Below, piece by piece: positions 13,440 to 24,252 of a stretch of 64,000 nucleotides of DNA. A model generated the notes under the pieces. That model was not told where the DNA came from. It saw nothing but the letters and a program-made list of their open reading frames with translations, and made no database searches. Each line of letters opens with the position of its first letter. Position 1 is the stretch's first letter. The DNA comes from Liolophura sinensis (Eukaryota > Mollusca > Polyplacophora > Chitonida > Chitonidae). Position numbers and translations under genes: made by a program. The DNA lies in NCBI RefSeq assembly GCF_032854445.1, contig NC_088301.1, forward strand, positions 7,498,281 to 7,562,280. Direction: 5' to 3'.

Positions 13440-13790
13440 TTCCACCTGACGTTTAAACTACACACTGTTGCTCTTGGATAACCAGTATGTTTGAAATACC
13501 GAGGTATCATCCATGTTACCACTCGCATATCCTTGGCGTGCATCATCAACAGCAGTAGTCTGTTATGAACAGTGCAAACGCGTTGTAGCCTAGAAAAAGA
13601 GTCTCATGAAAAAATTCAACTCCTTCTTCATCTTTTGCGCCCAAAGTTCTCTAGCTCGGAATTCACCTTCTAAATGTTTTCGCAATTCTTTTTGAAACGA
13701 CTCGCAAATATAAACTTTGATTCGTCATTTGGCTCGCTGTGCACGTGACGTTGCTTAGTAATGGTAGAATTTTGATCATCAGTTTCACTG
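13440..13790 (-). other. Non-repetitive, gene-like island between repeat copies
   Basis: On the minus strand CACGTGAC and CGTTGCTTAGTAATGG (an RFX X-box-like site, about 13749-13764 read on plus) precede an open stretch, SFQKELRKHLEGEFRARELW then AQKMKKELNFFMRLFF. After acceptor actgttcataacag comes a second open stretch, TTAVDDARQGYASGNMDDTS and VFQTYWLSKSNSV then TAG. Another frame of the same exon is also open. The two stretches do not join in one obvious frame, so no gene is called. Confidence 0.25.
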
Positions 13791-13883
13791 CCCCAAAGAT
13801 TCTCATTCATAAAATGTGCATACTTGAACTTTCAAAACAATCGACTAACATTTCTCATCCATTTATTCCTTAAATTTAAATAT

Positions 13884-14012
13884 AAGGATTGACTGTAATA
13901 CTTTTTAGGTTTATTGGGGTATAAGGAAAAAAACCTGCTGTGCAAATTTTTGTATGAACCACTATACGGATTCATACAGTTTACACAGTAGTTTTTGTGC
14001 TTACACCCCAAT
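13884..14012. mobile_element. Short relative of the 33-bp-core element with an unexpanded core
   Basis: The same left end (AAGGATTGACTGTAATACTT, GGTTTATTGGGGTATAA) and a decayed right end (ACACCCCAATAA). The core holds one to two copies of the TTCATACA unit. Confidence 0.75.
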
Positions 14013-14397
14013 AATTTAATTTTCCTGAATTGACATTTGTAAGGCGCAATCCGATTGGTCAAATTTTTGCGTTTATACTCCAATAAACTGAAAAACTGAA
14101 GCCATACCCAGGACAATTTTTTCTAAGAATAGAACTGAAAGAGACTGAAGACACGTCATATAAAATGACATGCAGAACACTATAAATATATCTATTCGTA
14201 AACACTATAAATATATCTATTTGCATAAATATATCTATTCGCATAAATATATCTTTCGTCTGTAGTATATTCCCATTCATAAACAGAAGCATCAGTACAA
14301 GTTCTGTGGATAGTCTAGGATGAATTATTAGTAAATTCATTAGAAAGTAGAAAGTATAACATAAGTTAAAATTCTTTTATTCCTCAAATTAAATTAT

Positions 14398-14918
14398 AAG
14401 GATTGACTGTAATATTATTTAGGTTTATTGGGGTATAAACGAAAAAACCACTGTGCAAAGTTTTGTATAAGCCGCTACGCTAATCGTACAAAAGTTTACA
14501 CAGCAGTTACCGCAGTTCATACAAAAGTTTGCACGGGGGTTACTGTGGTTCATACTCAAGTTTGTACAGTGGTTACCATGGTTCATACTCAAGTTTGCAC
14601 ACCAGTTACTGTGGTTCATACAAAAGTTTGCCCGGCCATTACCGCGGTTCATACAAAAGTTTGCACGACAGTTCCCGCAGTACAGAAAAAAAGTTTGCAT
14701 GGGGGTTACCGTGGTTCATACTCAAGTTTGCACGGGGGTTACCGTGGTTCAGACTCAAGTTTGCACAGGGGTTACCGTGGTTCATACTCAAGTTTGCACG
14801 GGGGTTACCGTGGTTCATACAAAAGTTCGCATGGTCATTACCGTGGTTCATACAGAAGTTTGCCAGTGGTTTTTTCGTTTATACCTCAATAAACCTAAAA
14901 AATATTACAGTCAACCTT
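14398..14918. mobile_element. Inverted-repeat element with an expanded 33-bp tandem core
   Basis: Near-perfect 60-bp inverted ends (left 14398-14460, right about 14860-14918; they share GACTGTAATATT, GGTTTATTG and GTATAAACGAAAAAACCACT). Between them are about 11 copies of a 33-bp unit, TTCATACTCAAGTTTGCACG followed by GGGGTTACCGTGG. The layout resembles the molluscan 'pearl' elements (inverted ends around a tandem core), from memory. The 33-bp period keeps several frames open; these are not genes. Confidence 0.85.
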
Positions 14919-14999
14919 AAACAAACAAACACCTTGTACACATGCCAAAAGGTTGAAAAATTACAGTATGTCAAGCCTATTGTCAGCAACCTGCCAATG

Positions 15000-15116
15000 G
15001 TTGTATGTTTCCTTCCAGGCTCTAGTTGGTTTCCTCCCATCATAACCCTGGCCACCATAGTATATTAAAGTGAAATATTCCTGAGTACAGTGTAAAACAC
15101 ACATCAAAGAAATAAA
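15000..15116 (+). mobile_element. SINE family A 3' fragment
   Basis: GGTTTCCTCCCATCATAACC through GAGTACAGTGTAAAACACAC and an AAATAAAT end. A degenerate tail half. Confidence 0.75.
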
Positions 15117-16594
15117 TGTATCCTCAACAAATAAAGTAGCTCTGAATGTTGTAGTCCTAAATTCTAGTATTTAAAGTGATAATGTGACACCTTCGGAACT
15201 GACACGGCAGACCAAACTGTCACTGAAGAGCATGCACAGGGCCCATCATAATCAATACTGTTGCAAATGAGTCAACCACTGTAGTACACAGTGGTTACAT
15301 ATGTTCATTCTTTCTGTTGACATCATAACGTCACAATTGCCTTCACCAAAAATAAAAAATAAAAAAATTGTGTACATTTTGCATGAGCTCTGCTGTGTGG
15401 TCTTCTACATGCCAATGCTCATTAATTTTTGTGCATACCGGCACACTAAGTTCCATAATCTGAGTCAAACTAGAACAACTATTCATTGTCGCATAATAGC
15501 TAGGGTGGCATTTTCTGAAGTCCACATGATCACTACTGGAGGTAATTTTTCAGACCAAAGTGTACACCAAAAATTTCCGATCAGTCACCTTTACAGTGTT
15601 TATAAAACAAAAACAAAAAAACAACATTTACATTATATAAAGTATGTGAAGCAGAATCAATCCGTCCATCAATGCCTTGTATTCCATCACTAGGGAATCC
15701 TCACCTGGTCAGCAATAGCATGACGCAGTGCTGAAGCTCCACTCTAATTCCACTCTTCAATACCACAGATGAACCTTTACAGTTTTTCACACATGCAGAA
15801 CACACAATAACATCATTTACTGTGAATCCATAGGAAGCAGGCTAGCCCCGTTGCGTTTCTAGAGACCGCCAATCTACTGCTGCTAATTTCTTTTGAGTCG
15901 ATCACACATGAAAATGATAGGTTAGAGAAGAAAGCCGATGTCTTCAATAATTCAATGATTTTTTATTGAGCATTGGCATGCATGCCAGGGTCTCTTCCAA
16001 AAATATCCTAGTTTTCTCAACACATACTGTGCATGACCACATTCACATGTATAAACATCATTAAACAAGAGCATGTGTGATCATAACAGACTATTCCCAC
16101 GTAAGTGCAGAACAAATTAAAAATTAACAAAAAAAAAATAGAAGAATACTTTGACAAATAACAAAGCAGCTTTACAGTCAAATCTGAACCAGCATTTAAT
16201 GAAAGAAATCTTCTGACCACATTTACTGCTGTTTGTATCCAACTGTGCCATCAACTGATAATACATGTACATGTAGTTTTTGTGTGTGTGTCAATGAAGA
16301 CCAATTTCGATTCACACCTGTGACCCTTTGGCAATGACCTGAATGTACCCAGGCTTTAAACATGCACCATAAGAGTACAACATGACAGAAAACATTCTGT
16401 AAATGTGGTCAAGAAAGTAGAATTCAAGATCATTTGTTTTCCATATAAAAGATTAATTTATTTATTGGTTTGGTGTTTTATGTTGTCCTCAAGAATTCCA
16501 CTACAACAGCTGGAGGATGCTGGAGGAAGCCAGGCAGAAGCCAGGCAAAACTCACGACCATCCACACTTTGCTGGCAGAAATACATTTATTTGA

Positions 16595-16880
16595 TTGTTG
16601 TCTGGTTGTTTAACAACATGCTTTGTGATTTTTCACTTACATGTGTGAAATGGCAGTCAGTTTTATGGGTGCAGGGAACCACAGTGTCTGGTGTAAACCA
16701 CCGATCCAACAGATTCCAGAGACTGACATAATTTCACATGTGTGACATTCAGATTTGCACACTATATTTTTGGAAGATAAGAAGTCTTATTGTCACCAAG
16801 GTCCCAGCAACAGTGAGGACTCTACAAATTCCCTGCCCAAGGCCAGATCTAAATCTGCATCTCATGTGCAAAAGTCACTG
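16595..16880 (-). repeat. Dispersed repeat family C (possible third SINE family)
   Basis: Shares TATTGTCRCC, ATTCCCTGCCCAAGGCCAG and a CAACCACCGA-type stretch with copies at about 21940-22065, 49890-50095 and 57440-57560. In the last one the minus strand reads GGTGTGGGTTCAAACCTGGC, which contains a B-box-like GGTTCAAACC. Confidence 0.55.
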
Positions 16881-16885
16881 AAATT

Positions 16886-17105
16886 TTTTTATTTCACTGG
16901 TGTTTGATGCCAAACTCCAGAATATTTCACTCAAAATGTTTCAAAATATTGGTTGCAGTGGTGGTTAAAAAGGTTGAAGAATTTGGGTACACAACAGCGG
17001 CCAGCATTATTGTGGGAGTAAATTGAGCCCGAAGGAAACCCACGACCATCTGCAGGTTGCTGTCAGACCATCCTACGTACGTCAGGAGAAGAAGCCAGCA
17101 TAAGC
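16886..17105 (-). mobile_element. SINE family A with an internal insertion
   Basis: Tail and body are separated by about 70 bp of other sequence (about 16932-16990). The body runs to GAAGCCAGCATAAGCTG. An even more decayed piece lies at about 16452-16565. Confidence 0.8.
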
Positions 17106-17851
17106 TGCAAAAGCTACTGAAAGGAAAGGATCTTTACCACTCAACCACTGCCCACTCCCTCTACACGTCTGTCTGACCGACCAGCTCACAGGGTGATGAT
17201 TGCTGACCGACCAGCTCACAGGCTGATGATTGGGTAAATCAATGATGGATTGCTGGAGAGTATATATTCCAAACTATTTGTACATATGCGATAACAAAAG
17301 AGAGAAAACCAGAGCTGTTATTGCCGTTAACTGCAACCACACACTCTGATCATGTTGATATATACTGGTACGTATTATTTGATTAACTGTTGCTGTTTAG
17401 TCATCATATATTGTATATTTGAAACATTATTTCAGACACTATTATAAATATACCTTTTTATCTTTAATGATTGAAGCTAGTACTTTTAATGATATTATGA
17501 TGATATACTTATGATTAATAAATTTTTTTTCTTATTTTACAAATGTAATTGTATACATAGTATTATATAGTCAGAGAATTTCATGTACTGTTAAAGAAGG
17601 CCTCAGGGAATCTATCTACTATGAACCTTTTTAATTTAAATAATTTATTTCCATGTACATGCTGTACTCTCTCAATCTAGCACGTCTAGCTTGGATAGCA
17701 GGGGAGTGGCACCCTGCAAATGGCAAAAAGCGGACCAAAATTAAGTGTTAGTCACCATGTCATAAATGACACGCTTATACTAACATGGAACATTGAGGTC
17801 ATATTTAGAAAAAAAATTTAAGGTTCTGGACCCAATTTCACAAAACTTTGT

Positions 17852-18118
17852 ACTTATTTATTTATTTATATGATTGGTGTTTTATGCCATACCCAAGAAT
17901 ATTTCACTTATGTGACGGCGACCAGCATTATGGTGGGAGGAAACCGAGCAGAGCCCGGGGGAAACCCACGACTATCCGCAGGTTGCTGCAAGACCTTCCC
18001 ACGTATGACCAGAGAGGAAGTCAACATCAGCTCGACTTGAACTTACAGCAATCGCATTGGTGAGAGGCTCCTGGATCATTACACTGCAAAAGCACACTAA
18101 CCAAATGAGCCACAACGT
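17852..18118 (-). mobile_element. Near-full-length SINE family A
   Basis: Reverse-complement tail, body and a decayed tRNA-like head (GCACACTAACCAAATGAGCC) are all present. Confidence 0.9.
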
Positions 18119-18381
18119 AGTTTGAACAGTTTGGGATCCTAAATGCTGTCCAGGACTGAACTGGCTCTAGATATGGCCCTGAACACACACCTACATGTTG
18201 AAGTGCAGGGCAATTTTCTGATTAAATTGCCTTAATTTTGGCAATTGTATTTACAAAAGTACTAGTGAGCCATTCAATATTTTCAAGTTTGCACCACGCT
18301 CAGGCCTAACAAAGTAGACATGAACCCTATCGGTGACATTGCCCTTTACCCACAAAACCCTCATTTTACTTCATAATGGTC

Positions 18382-18638
18382 GGGGGGCCTCTGTGGCTCA
18401 GTCGGTTAGCGCGCTAGCGCAGCGTAATGACCCAGGAGCCTCTCACCAATGCGATCGCTGTGAGTTCAAGTCCAGCTCATGCTGGCTTCCTCTCCGGCCG
18501 TAAGTGGGAAGGTCTGTCAGCAACCTGCGGATGGTCGTGGGTTTCCCCCGGGCTGTGCACGGTTTCCACCCATCATACTGGCCGCCGTCGTATAAGTGAA
18601 ATATTCTTGAGTACGGCGTAAAACACCAATCAAATCAA
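18382..18638 (+). mobile_element. Full-length tRNA-headed SINE, family A, with target-site duplication
   Basis: The element begins GGGGGGCCTCTGTGGCTC. It has an A box (GGCTCAGTCGGTTAGCGC) and B box (GAGTTCAAGTCC) as in RNA polymerase III tRNA promoters, then a conserved body and the tail CGTAAAACACCAATCAAAT. It is flanked by the 11-bp direct repeat TCATAATGGTC (18371-18381 and 18639-18649), which proves insertion. It borders the 42-bp minisatellite. Confidence 0.95.
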
Positions 18639-18649
18639 TCATAATGGTC

Positions 18650-19500
18650 AACTCAAAATCCTCGCTACATGTATACCCCATCATACTGCACAACATCCAG
18701 CTAAAAACCCTCACTATACCTCAACATACTGCACAACAAAGGGCTAAGACCCTCACTATACCTCGTCATACTGCACAACATCCAGCTAAAACCCTCACTA
18801 TACCTCAACATACTGCACAACAAAGGGCTAAGACCCTCACTCTACCTCGTCATACTGCACAACACAGGGCTAAGGCCCTCACTCTACCTCAACATACTGC
18901 ACAACAAAGGGCTAAGACCCTCACTCTACCTCGTCATACTGCACAACATCCAGCTAAAACCCTCACTATACCTCGTCATACTGCACAACATCCAGCTAAA
19001 ACCCTCACTCTACCTCGTCATACTGCACAACATCCAGCTAAAACCCTCACTATACCTCGTCATACTGCACAACATCCAGCTAAAACCCTCATTATACCTC
19101 AACATACTGCACAACACAGGGCTAAGGCCCTCACTATACCTCGTCTTACATCATAACAGTGAGCTGAAACCCTCACTATACCTCGTCATACTGCACAACA
19201 TCCAGCTAAAACCCTCATTATACCTCATCATACTGCACAACATCCAGCTAAAACCCTCATTATACCTTAACATACTGCACAACACAGGGCTAAGGCCCTC
19301 ACTCTACCTCGTCATACTGCACAACATCCAGCTAAAACCCTCACTATAGCTCGTCATACTGCACAACATCCAGCTAAAACCCTCACTATACCTCGTCTTA
19401 CATCATAACAGTGAGCTAAAGCCCTCACTATACCTCCTCTTACATCATAACAGTAAGCTAAAACCCTCACTACACCTCATCATACTTCAACACAGGGAGA
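18650..19500 (+). repeat. 42-bp minisatellite (CATACTGCACAACATCCAGC type)
   Basis: About twenty copies of CCTCGTCATACTGCACAACA followed by TCCAGCTAAAACCCTCACTATA. There are two subtypes (CATCCAGC and AAAGGGC) that alternate at the start, suggesting duplication of a two-unit block. 42 bp is 14 codons, so a 170-codon open frame runs through it without being a gene. Confidence 0.93.
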
Positions 19501-19850
19501 TAAAAACCCTTGATACAGTACAGCTCAGGCTAAAAGTGAATTGTTTACCACTTGTATCGCACTCCGAGACTGTACTGTATATCCCTTCTATGTCAACAGG
19601 ACTCAACAACTTTCACTTTACCTTGTCATAGTTTTAAAAGTTTTGCCATACCTTGTCTTTCTTTATCACAGCAAGCTAAAGTCTTCAATTAAACTTTAAT
19701 GTAGTGTTACTTCATAACAGTGAGCTGAAACCCTTGCTAAACCTTGTTTTACTTCATGAACAGCAAGCTAACTTTCAATATACCTCATCTTACTTCATAA
19801 CAGTGAGTTAAACACCACATCTTCATTCATAATGGTGGGCTGAAACCCTC
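19500..19850 (+). repeat. Degenerate arm linking two minisatellites
   Basis: Old repeats with TAACAGTGAGCTGAAACCCT and CCTTGTTTTACTTCAT, intermediate between the 42-bp and 45-bp units. Confidence 0.6.
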
Positions 19851-19854
19851 AATG

Positions 19855-20490
19855 TACTTCTTCCTATTTCATATCAGTGAGCAGAAACCTTCATGGAACG
19901 ACTTCCTACTTCATATTATCAGTGAGCAGAAACCTTCACTGTACCGCTTCCTACTTTACACTGTCAGTGAGCAGAAACCTTCACTGTACCGCTTCCTACT
20001 TTATACTGTCAGTGAGCAGAAACCTCACTGTACCGCTTCCTACTTCATACTGTCAGTGAGCAGAAACCTTCACTGTACCACTTTCTACTTCATACTGTCA
20101 GTGAGCAGAAACCTTCACTGTACCACTTTCTACTTCATACTGTCAGTGAGCAGAAACCTTCACTGTACCGCTTCCTACTTTATACTGTCAGTGAGCAGAA
20201 ACCTTCACTGTACCGCTTTCTACTTCATAATGTCAGTGAGCAGAAACCTTCACTGTACCACTTCCTACTTCATAATGTCAGTGAGCAGAAACCTTCATGG
20301 AACGGCTCCCTACTTCATATTGTCAGTGAACAGAAACCTTCACTGTACTGCTTCCAACTTCATACTGTCAGTGAGCAGAAACCTTCACTCTACTGCTTCC
20401 TACTTTATAATGTCAGTGAGCAGAAACCTCACTGTACTGCTTTCTACTTCATACTGTCAGTGAGCAGAAACCTTTACTGTACAACTTCTC
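19855..20490 (+). repeat. 45-bp minisatellite (GTCAGTGAGCAGAAACCTTC)
   Basis: About fourteen copies of GTCAGTGAGCAGAAACCTTC then ACTGTACCGCTTCCTACTT. 45 bp is 15 codons, so long open frames arise without coding. A few units are 44 bp. Confidence 0.93.
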
Positions 20491-21115
20491 ACTTCATAAC
20501 TGCAAGTTGAAACCTTCACTGTACCTCCTCCCTCTAAATAACAGCGAGCTGAAACCACTCACTATACCTCCTACTTCGTGACAAGGAGCTAAAACTCTCA
20601 CTCTACCTCGTCTTACTTCATAACAGCAAGCTATATCCCTCACTATACCTTGTATCACTTCATTATTATGAGCTAAAACCTTCACTGCTCGTCATCTTAT
20701 TTCACGACAGCAGGCTGACATCCTAAGTATACCTCGTTCTACTTCATAACAGAGAGCTAAAACCCTCAATATACCTTGTTATACAGCTGTACTTTATAAC
20801 AGAGAGCTAAAACCCTCAATGTACCTTGTTATACAGCTGCACTTTATAACAGAGAGCTAAAACCCTCAATACACCTTGTTATACAGCTGTACTTTATAAC
20901 AGAGAGCTAAAACCCTCAATATACTTTGTTATACAGCTGTACTTTATAACAGAGAGCTAAAACCCTCAATATACTTTGTTATACAGCTGTACTTTATAAC
21001 AGAGAGCTAAAACCCTCAATACACCTTGTTATACAGCTGTACTTTATAACAGAGAGCTAAGACCCTCAATACACCTTGTTATACAGCTGTACTTTATAAC
21101 AGCATACTGAAATCC
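20490..21115 (+). repeat. 50-bp minisatellite (ACAGAGAGCTAAAACCCTCA) and degenerate lead-in
   Basis: From about 20740 on there are seven to eight near-identical copies of ACAGAGAGCTAAAACCCTCA followed by ATATACCTTG and TTATACAGCTGTACTTTATA. Before them lie older, related units. The motif AGCTAAAACCCTCA links this array with the 42-bp array. Confidence 0.9.
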
Positions 21116-23968
21116 TAACTACTGTAAATCTTCAACATTTTCAACTTCTAAAAGACTTTTTCCAGCAGAATTTATGCATACAAATATCATCAAAATGACA
21201 CTAAAAATGATTTGTTTGCATCACTAAATGAGGCAAGCTCCATAAAACTGTGCAAATTACAAATTTCCTTACTTCCCATAGTCTTCTCAGAATGTGTACA
21301 AATCTTGGTCGCAGACATGGATGAAAACATTGCAGAATTAGGGTATACCTCGTCTTACTTCATAATTGCCAACTAAAAGCTTCCCTGCACAGGAAATACA
21401 TGTCACGTTACAGAAGTGTAAATCTATACATGACAAAAGATGAATCTATGATGTTTCCAGCAGCCAGAAGTCATGAATAACGCAAAGAGGGGATAATGGT
21501 AAAGAAACAGAGCATTGCATACTCCTAAGTTAAACATTCTTTCCATGAGAAATCGGTGAGGTCTGTCAAAGACAAACAAATACATTAATGCAAACACATG
21601 TCTGTATACATATATGTACATACTAAATGTCTTGTTGGATCAGTTTTAATATGTTCAGTATATATTCTCATGTAATCATACAAGGGTTGGCCAGGATGTA
21701 CGGTATTTGACAGGAAGGATTAACAGTACTGAAAAGTTTCTGCATGAATCTGAGTGTGGTTTGTATCATTCCACTACAATTTTTGACTGTTATTGCAACA
21801 TGTTGTAGAAGGAAATATTTATTTGCAAAAATATTCATACACAAGAAGTTTCCACTTGGAATTAACTTTCATGTATCAAAAATAAGGCGAAGTTAAACCA
21901 ACGATCTTTGGCAACATACTGACAAACTTTCGCACATGACATACTGATGTGTGTACTGGATGACATGTACATCATATTGGTGGAAGACAGGTGGTCTTCA
22001 ATGAATATTAGAGTTTCCAAACACTGACCGACAAAAGCGTCATTTTCTGCCTTTGCCACCACGGCCCCATGAGCTCACATGTGCTTAAACTTACAATACA
22101 ATAATGCTTGACCGACTCTTAGAAACTATCTATCACTTTGTGCTTTCAGCTCACCGGAACTGTGCTTGAACTCACTAGCAATCCACCTGAGCTCACAAGA
22201 ATCATTGTTGAAGCTCACCATAATCTCAGTAGTGCCTGGTTAATATCTTTGCACATACTAGTTAAACCAATAAATCAACACTAATCAAATCAATCCAGGC
22301 AAATGTAAAGCAAACAAGTACATATACGCTAACAAGTGCATTTATCACAAACAGAAACAAAGAAATCAGCACAACACAAACAGATATCTTTCCAGTCATT
22401 CCCCCACCCACAACAAAAACAAAAATTTAATTTTGGTACACATTTCATTCATTAATATAATGGATCGTGCATTCAATATTAATGGCTAGTGCATTCAATA
22501 ATGGATCATGCATTCACTTCACACCAAAAAGTAATGACACAGCATCACCGTAGTACATTACAGCACATAATGTTTATAATCTATCATTTGTTTCACTTCC
22601 ATCAAACCCACATGTCCTCTCCTTGTAAACAACTTTACGATATTAGAATTTCTAAGGAGGTGCCTCCTATCAGGACACATTAAACCTGGCCATGAATTCT
22701 GCATTCAAGCTGGCCTAAGCCTTTATTAGCTGTGATAGATTGTGTAAGGCCTCATATTTAAAGATGCCTCTTTCTCATCACTGTCCTTTTTCCGCCTTCA
22801 GCTTTTATCTGCCTCCTGACATTTTAAATACTTACATTACTAAGTTGTGGTGAGTAAAACGTGTTGGGGTGAGAAAAGAAAATTCCAGGGGCATTTTCAA
22901 TGATAAATTTCTGAGAAAAAAAAAAATAAATAAATATAACACAGGGTCACATGCTTATCAAGGAGTTTGTGAAGAAGCAATGGCCTTTAGTGACTAAGAC
23001 CTTAAACACAATGATATGCTAAACTGTTTGCTGCACTAGTCTTACAACACTATCCTCCGACGTGGACATTTCTTCAAAAACCCAAAGAGTTAGGCTGATT
23101 TTCTTTTTCTTGCTTAGCCATAAACCCATAGATGCTCATAGCCACTTCTTGATTTCCCCAAAGATTGGCACAGGGAATGGCATGTAATGCCAATCGAAAT
23201 TTCGTCAATGCTCTCCTCCTCCTAAGGAAACGGCCTTCGAGGTAGTGCGATCAGTCTCTTCTATCAACAAAGCTACAGCAAGAGGGCTGATCCATTCAGC
23301 AAGTGTTGACCACTGTCAGAGTCATAAATTATACATCCACTATACGGTGATAATGCATCAAAACAGATAATTGAATAGGAAGATTTTGGCACATTTCTCC
23401 ATAACACTGACCATGAACCGCAAGCAGCTTATAAATATTTCACCGTAAATGTCATACAGAGGAATCCTCAAGGCCAGGGCACTGTGGGAAGTCGTCATAA
23501 TGCTCCAACTTCGCACATTTCCACCGTTCTATTCCCAGCCCTGCTTATTACACCCCCGAATAAAAAAAAAAGAAAAAAAATCTGCACCATAGTTACCACT
23601 TATCGTATCCAAACTGTCAAGCAGGCTTTAAAAGGTAAAAGCTTTTACCCCAAGCTGTGATCAAATGTCTGATGCTGAACACTTGAAACACTAATAGATA
23701 TTTGGAACGACAAAAAGTTTTAACTCAATACATCAGGGTTATTCCTTTTTTCCAAATAATGTTTTTTTTTATTAATACTCCTAGGCTTGCTTACTACTGT
23801 TTGTACAACATGAGAGGCAATGACAACCATTACAAATCCCTGAGGAAACATTCTTCCAATCACCAAAACATAATTTCCCTTCAAGGAGCGGCTGTCAAAC
23901 TCAGTCCTTAATAGCGGCTTGATACCTGCACATCATGAATAAGGGCATAAGAAAAATTCAGACAGGTG
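21115..23968. other. Stretch with no recognised gene
   Basis: Contains one family C fragment and a 25-bp triplicate of GGATCRTGCATTCA near 22460-22515. Otherwise nothing recognisable. Confidence 0.6.
21940..22065 (-). repeat. Dispersed repeat family C fragment
   Basis: CATATTGGTGGAAGACAGGT GGTCTTCAATGAATATTAGA matches the copy at about 50005-50045. Confidence 0.6.
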
Positions 23969-24252
23969 AGTGAGTGCTTGGGGTTTAACGTCATACTTAA
24001 CAATTTTTCTGTCATATGACCACGAAGGAATCCTTAGAGTGCATGTAATGTGCCTCTTTGTTGCAGGGCGGATTTCTACCGCTCTTTCATCTAGTGCTAC
24101 TTCACTGAGAAGGCTTACCGAAAGCAAGTAAGCCGCAACGCCCAAGCGCTTATACTGATACGAGTCAATCAGTCATTGCACTATCCCCTTCATGCTGAAC
24201 ACCAAGCGAGGAAGTTACAACTTCCTCTGTTAAGGTATTAGGTGTGACTGGA
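23969..24252 (-). mobile_element. SINE family B, head-truncated
   Basis: The same body as the copy in regucalcin copy 1 (GTGAGTGCTTGGGGTTTAAC to AAGCGAGGAAGTTACAAC), without the tRNA-like head. Confidence 0.88.

Larger units (their letters stand above)
13190..14240 (+). repeat. Two copies of a ~190-bp dispersed repeat
   Basis: About 13190-13385 and about 14010-14200 share AATTTAATTTTCCTGAATT, GTTTATACTCCAATAAACTG and GAACACTATAAATAT at high similarity. They bracket the island at 13.44-13.79 kb and the short inverted-repeat element. Confidence 0.8.

Noticed and set aside
14428-15068. Open frames with GSYSSLHGGYRG-type repeats
   Set aside because: Product of the 33-bp core of an inverted-repeat element; several frames are open at once.
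18382-18460. tRNA gene
   Set aside because: The A and B boxes belong to the head of a SINE with body, tail and target duplications. The same holds for the other family A and B heads.
18644-20463. Long plus-strand open frames of 170 and 203 codons with regular peptide repeats
   Set aside because: They run exactly through 42- and 45-bp minisatellites whose periods are multiples of three. There are no flanking splice or start context and no domain.
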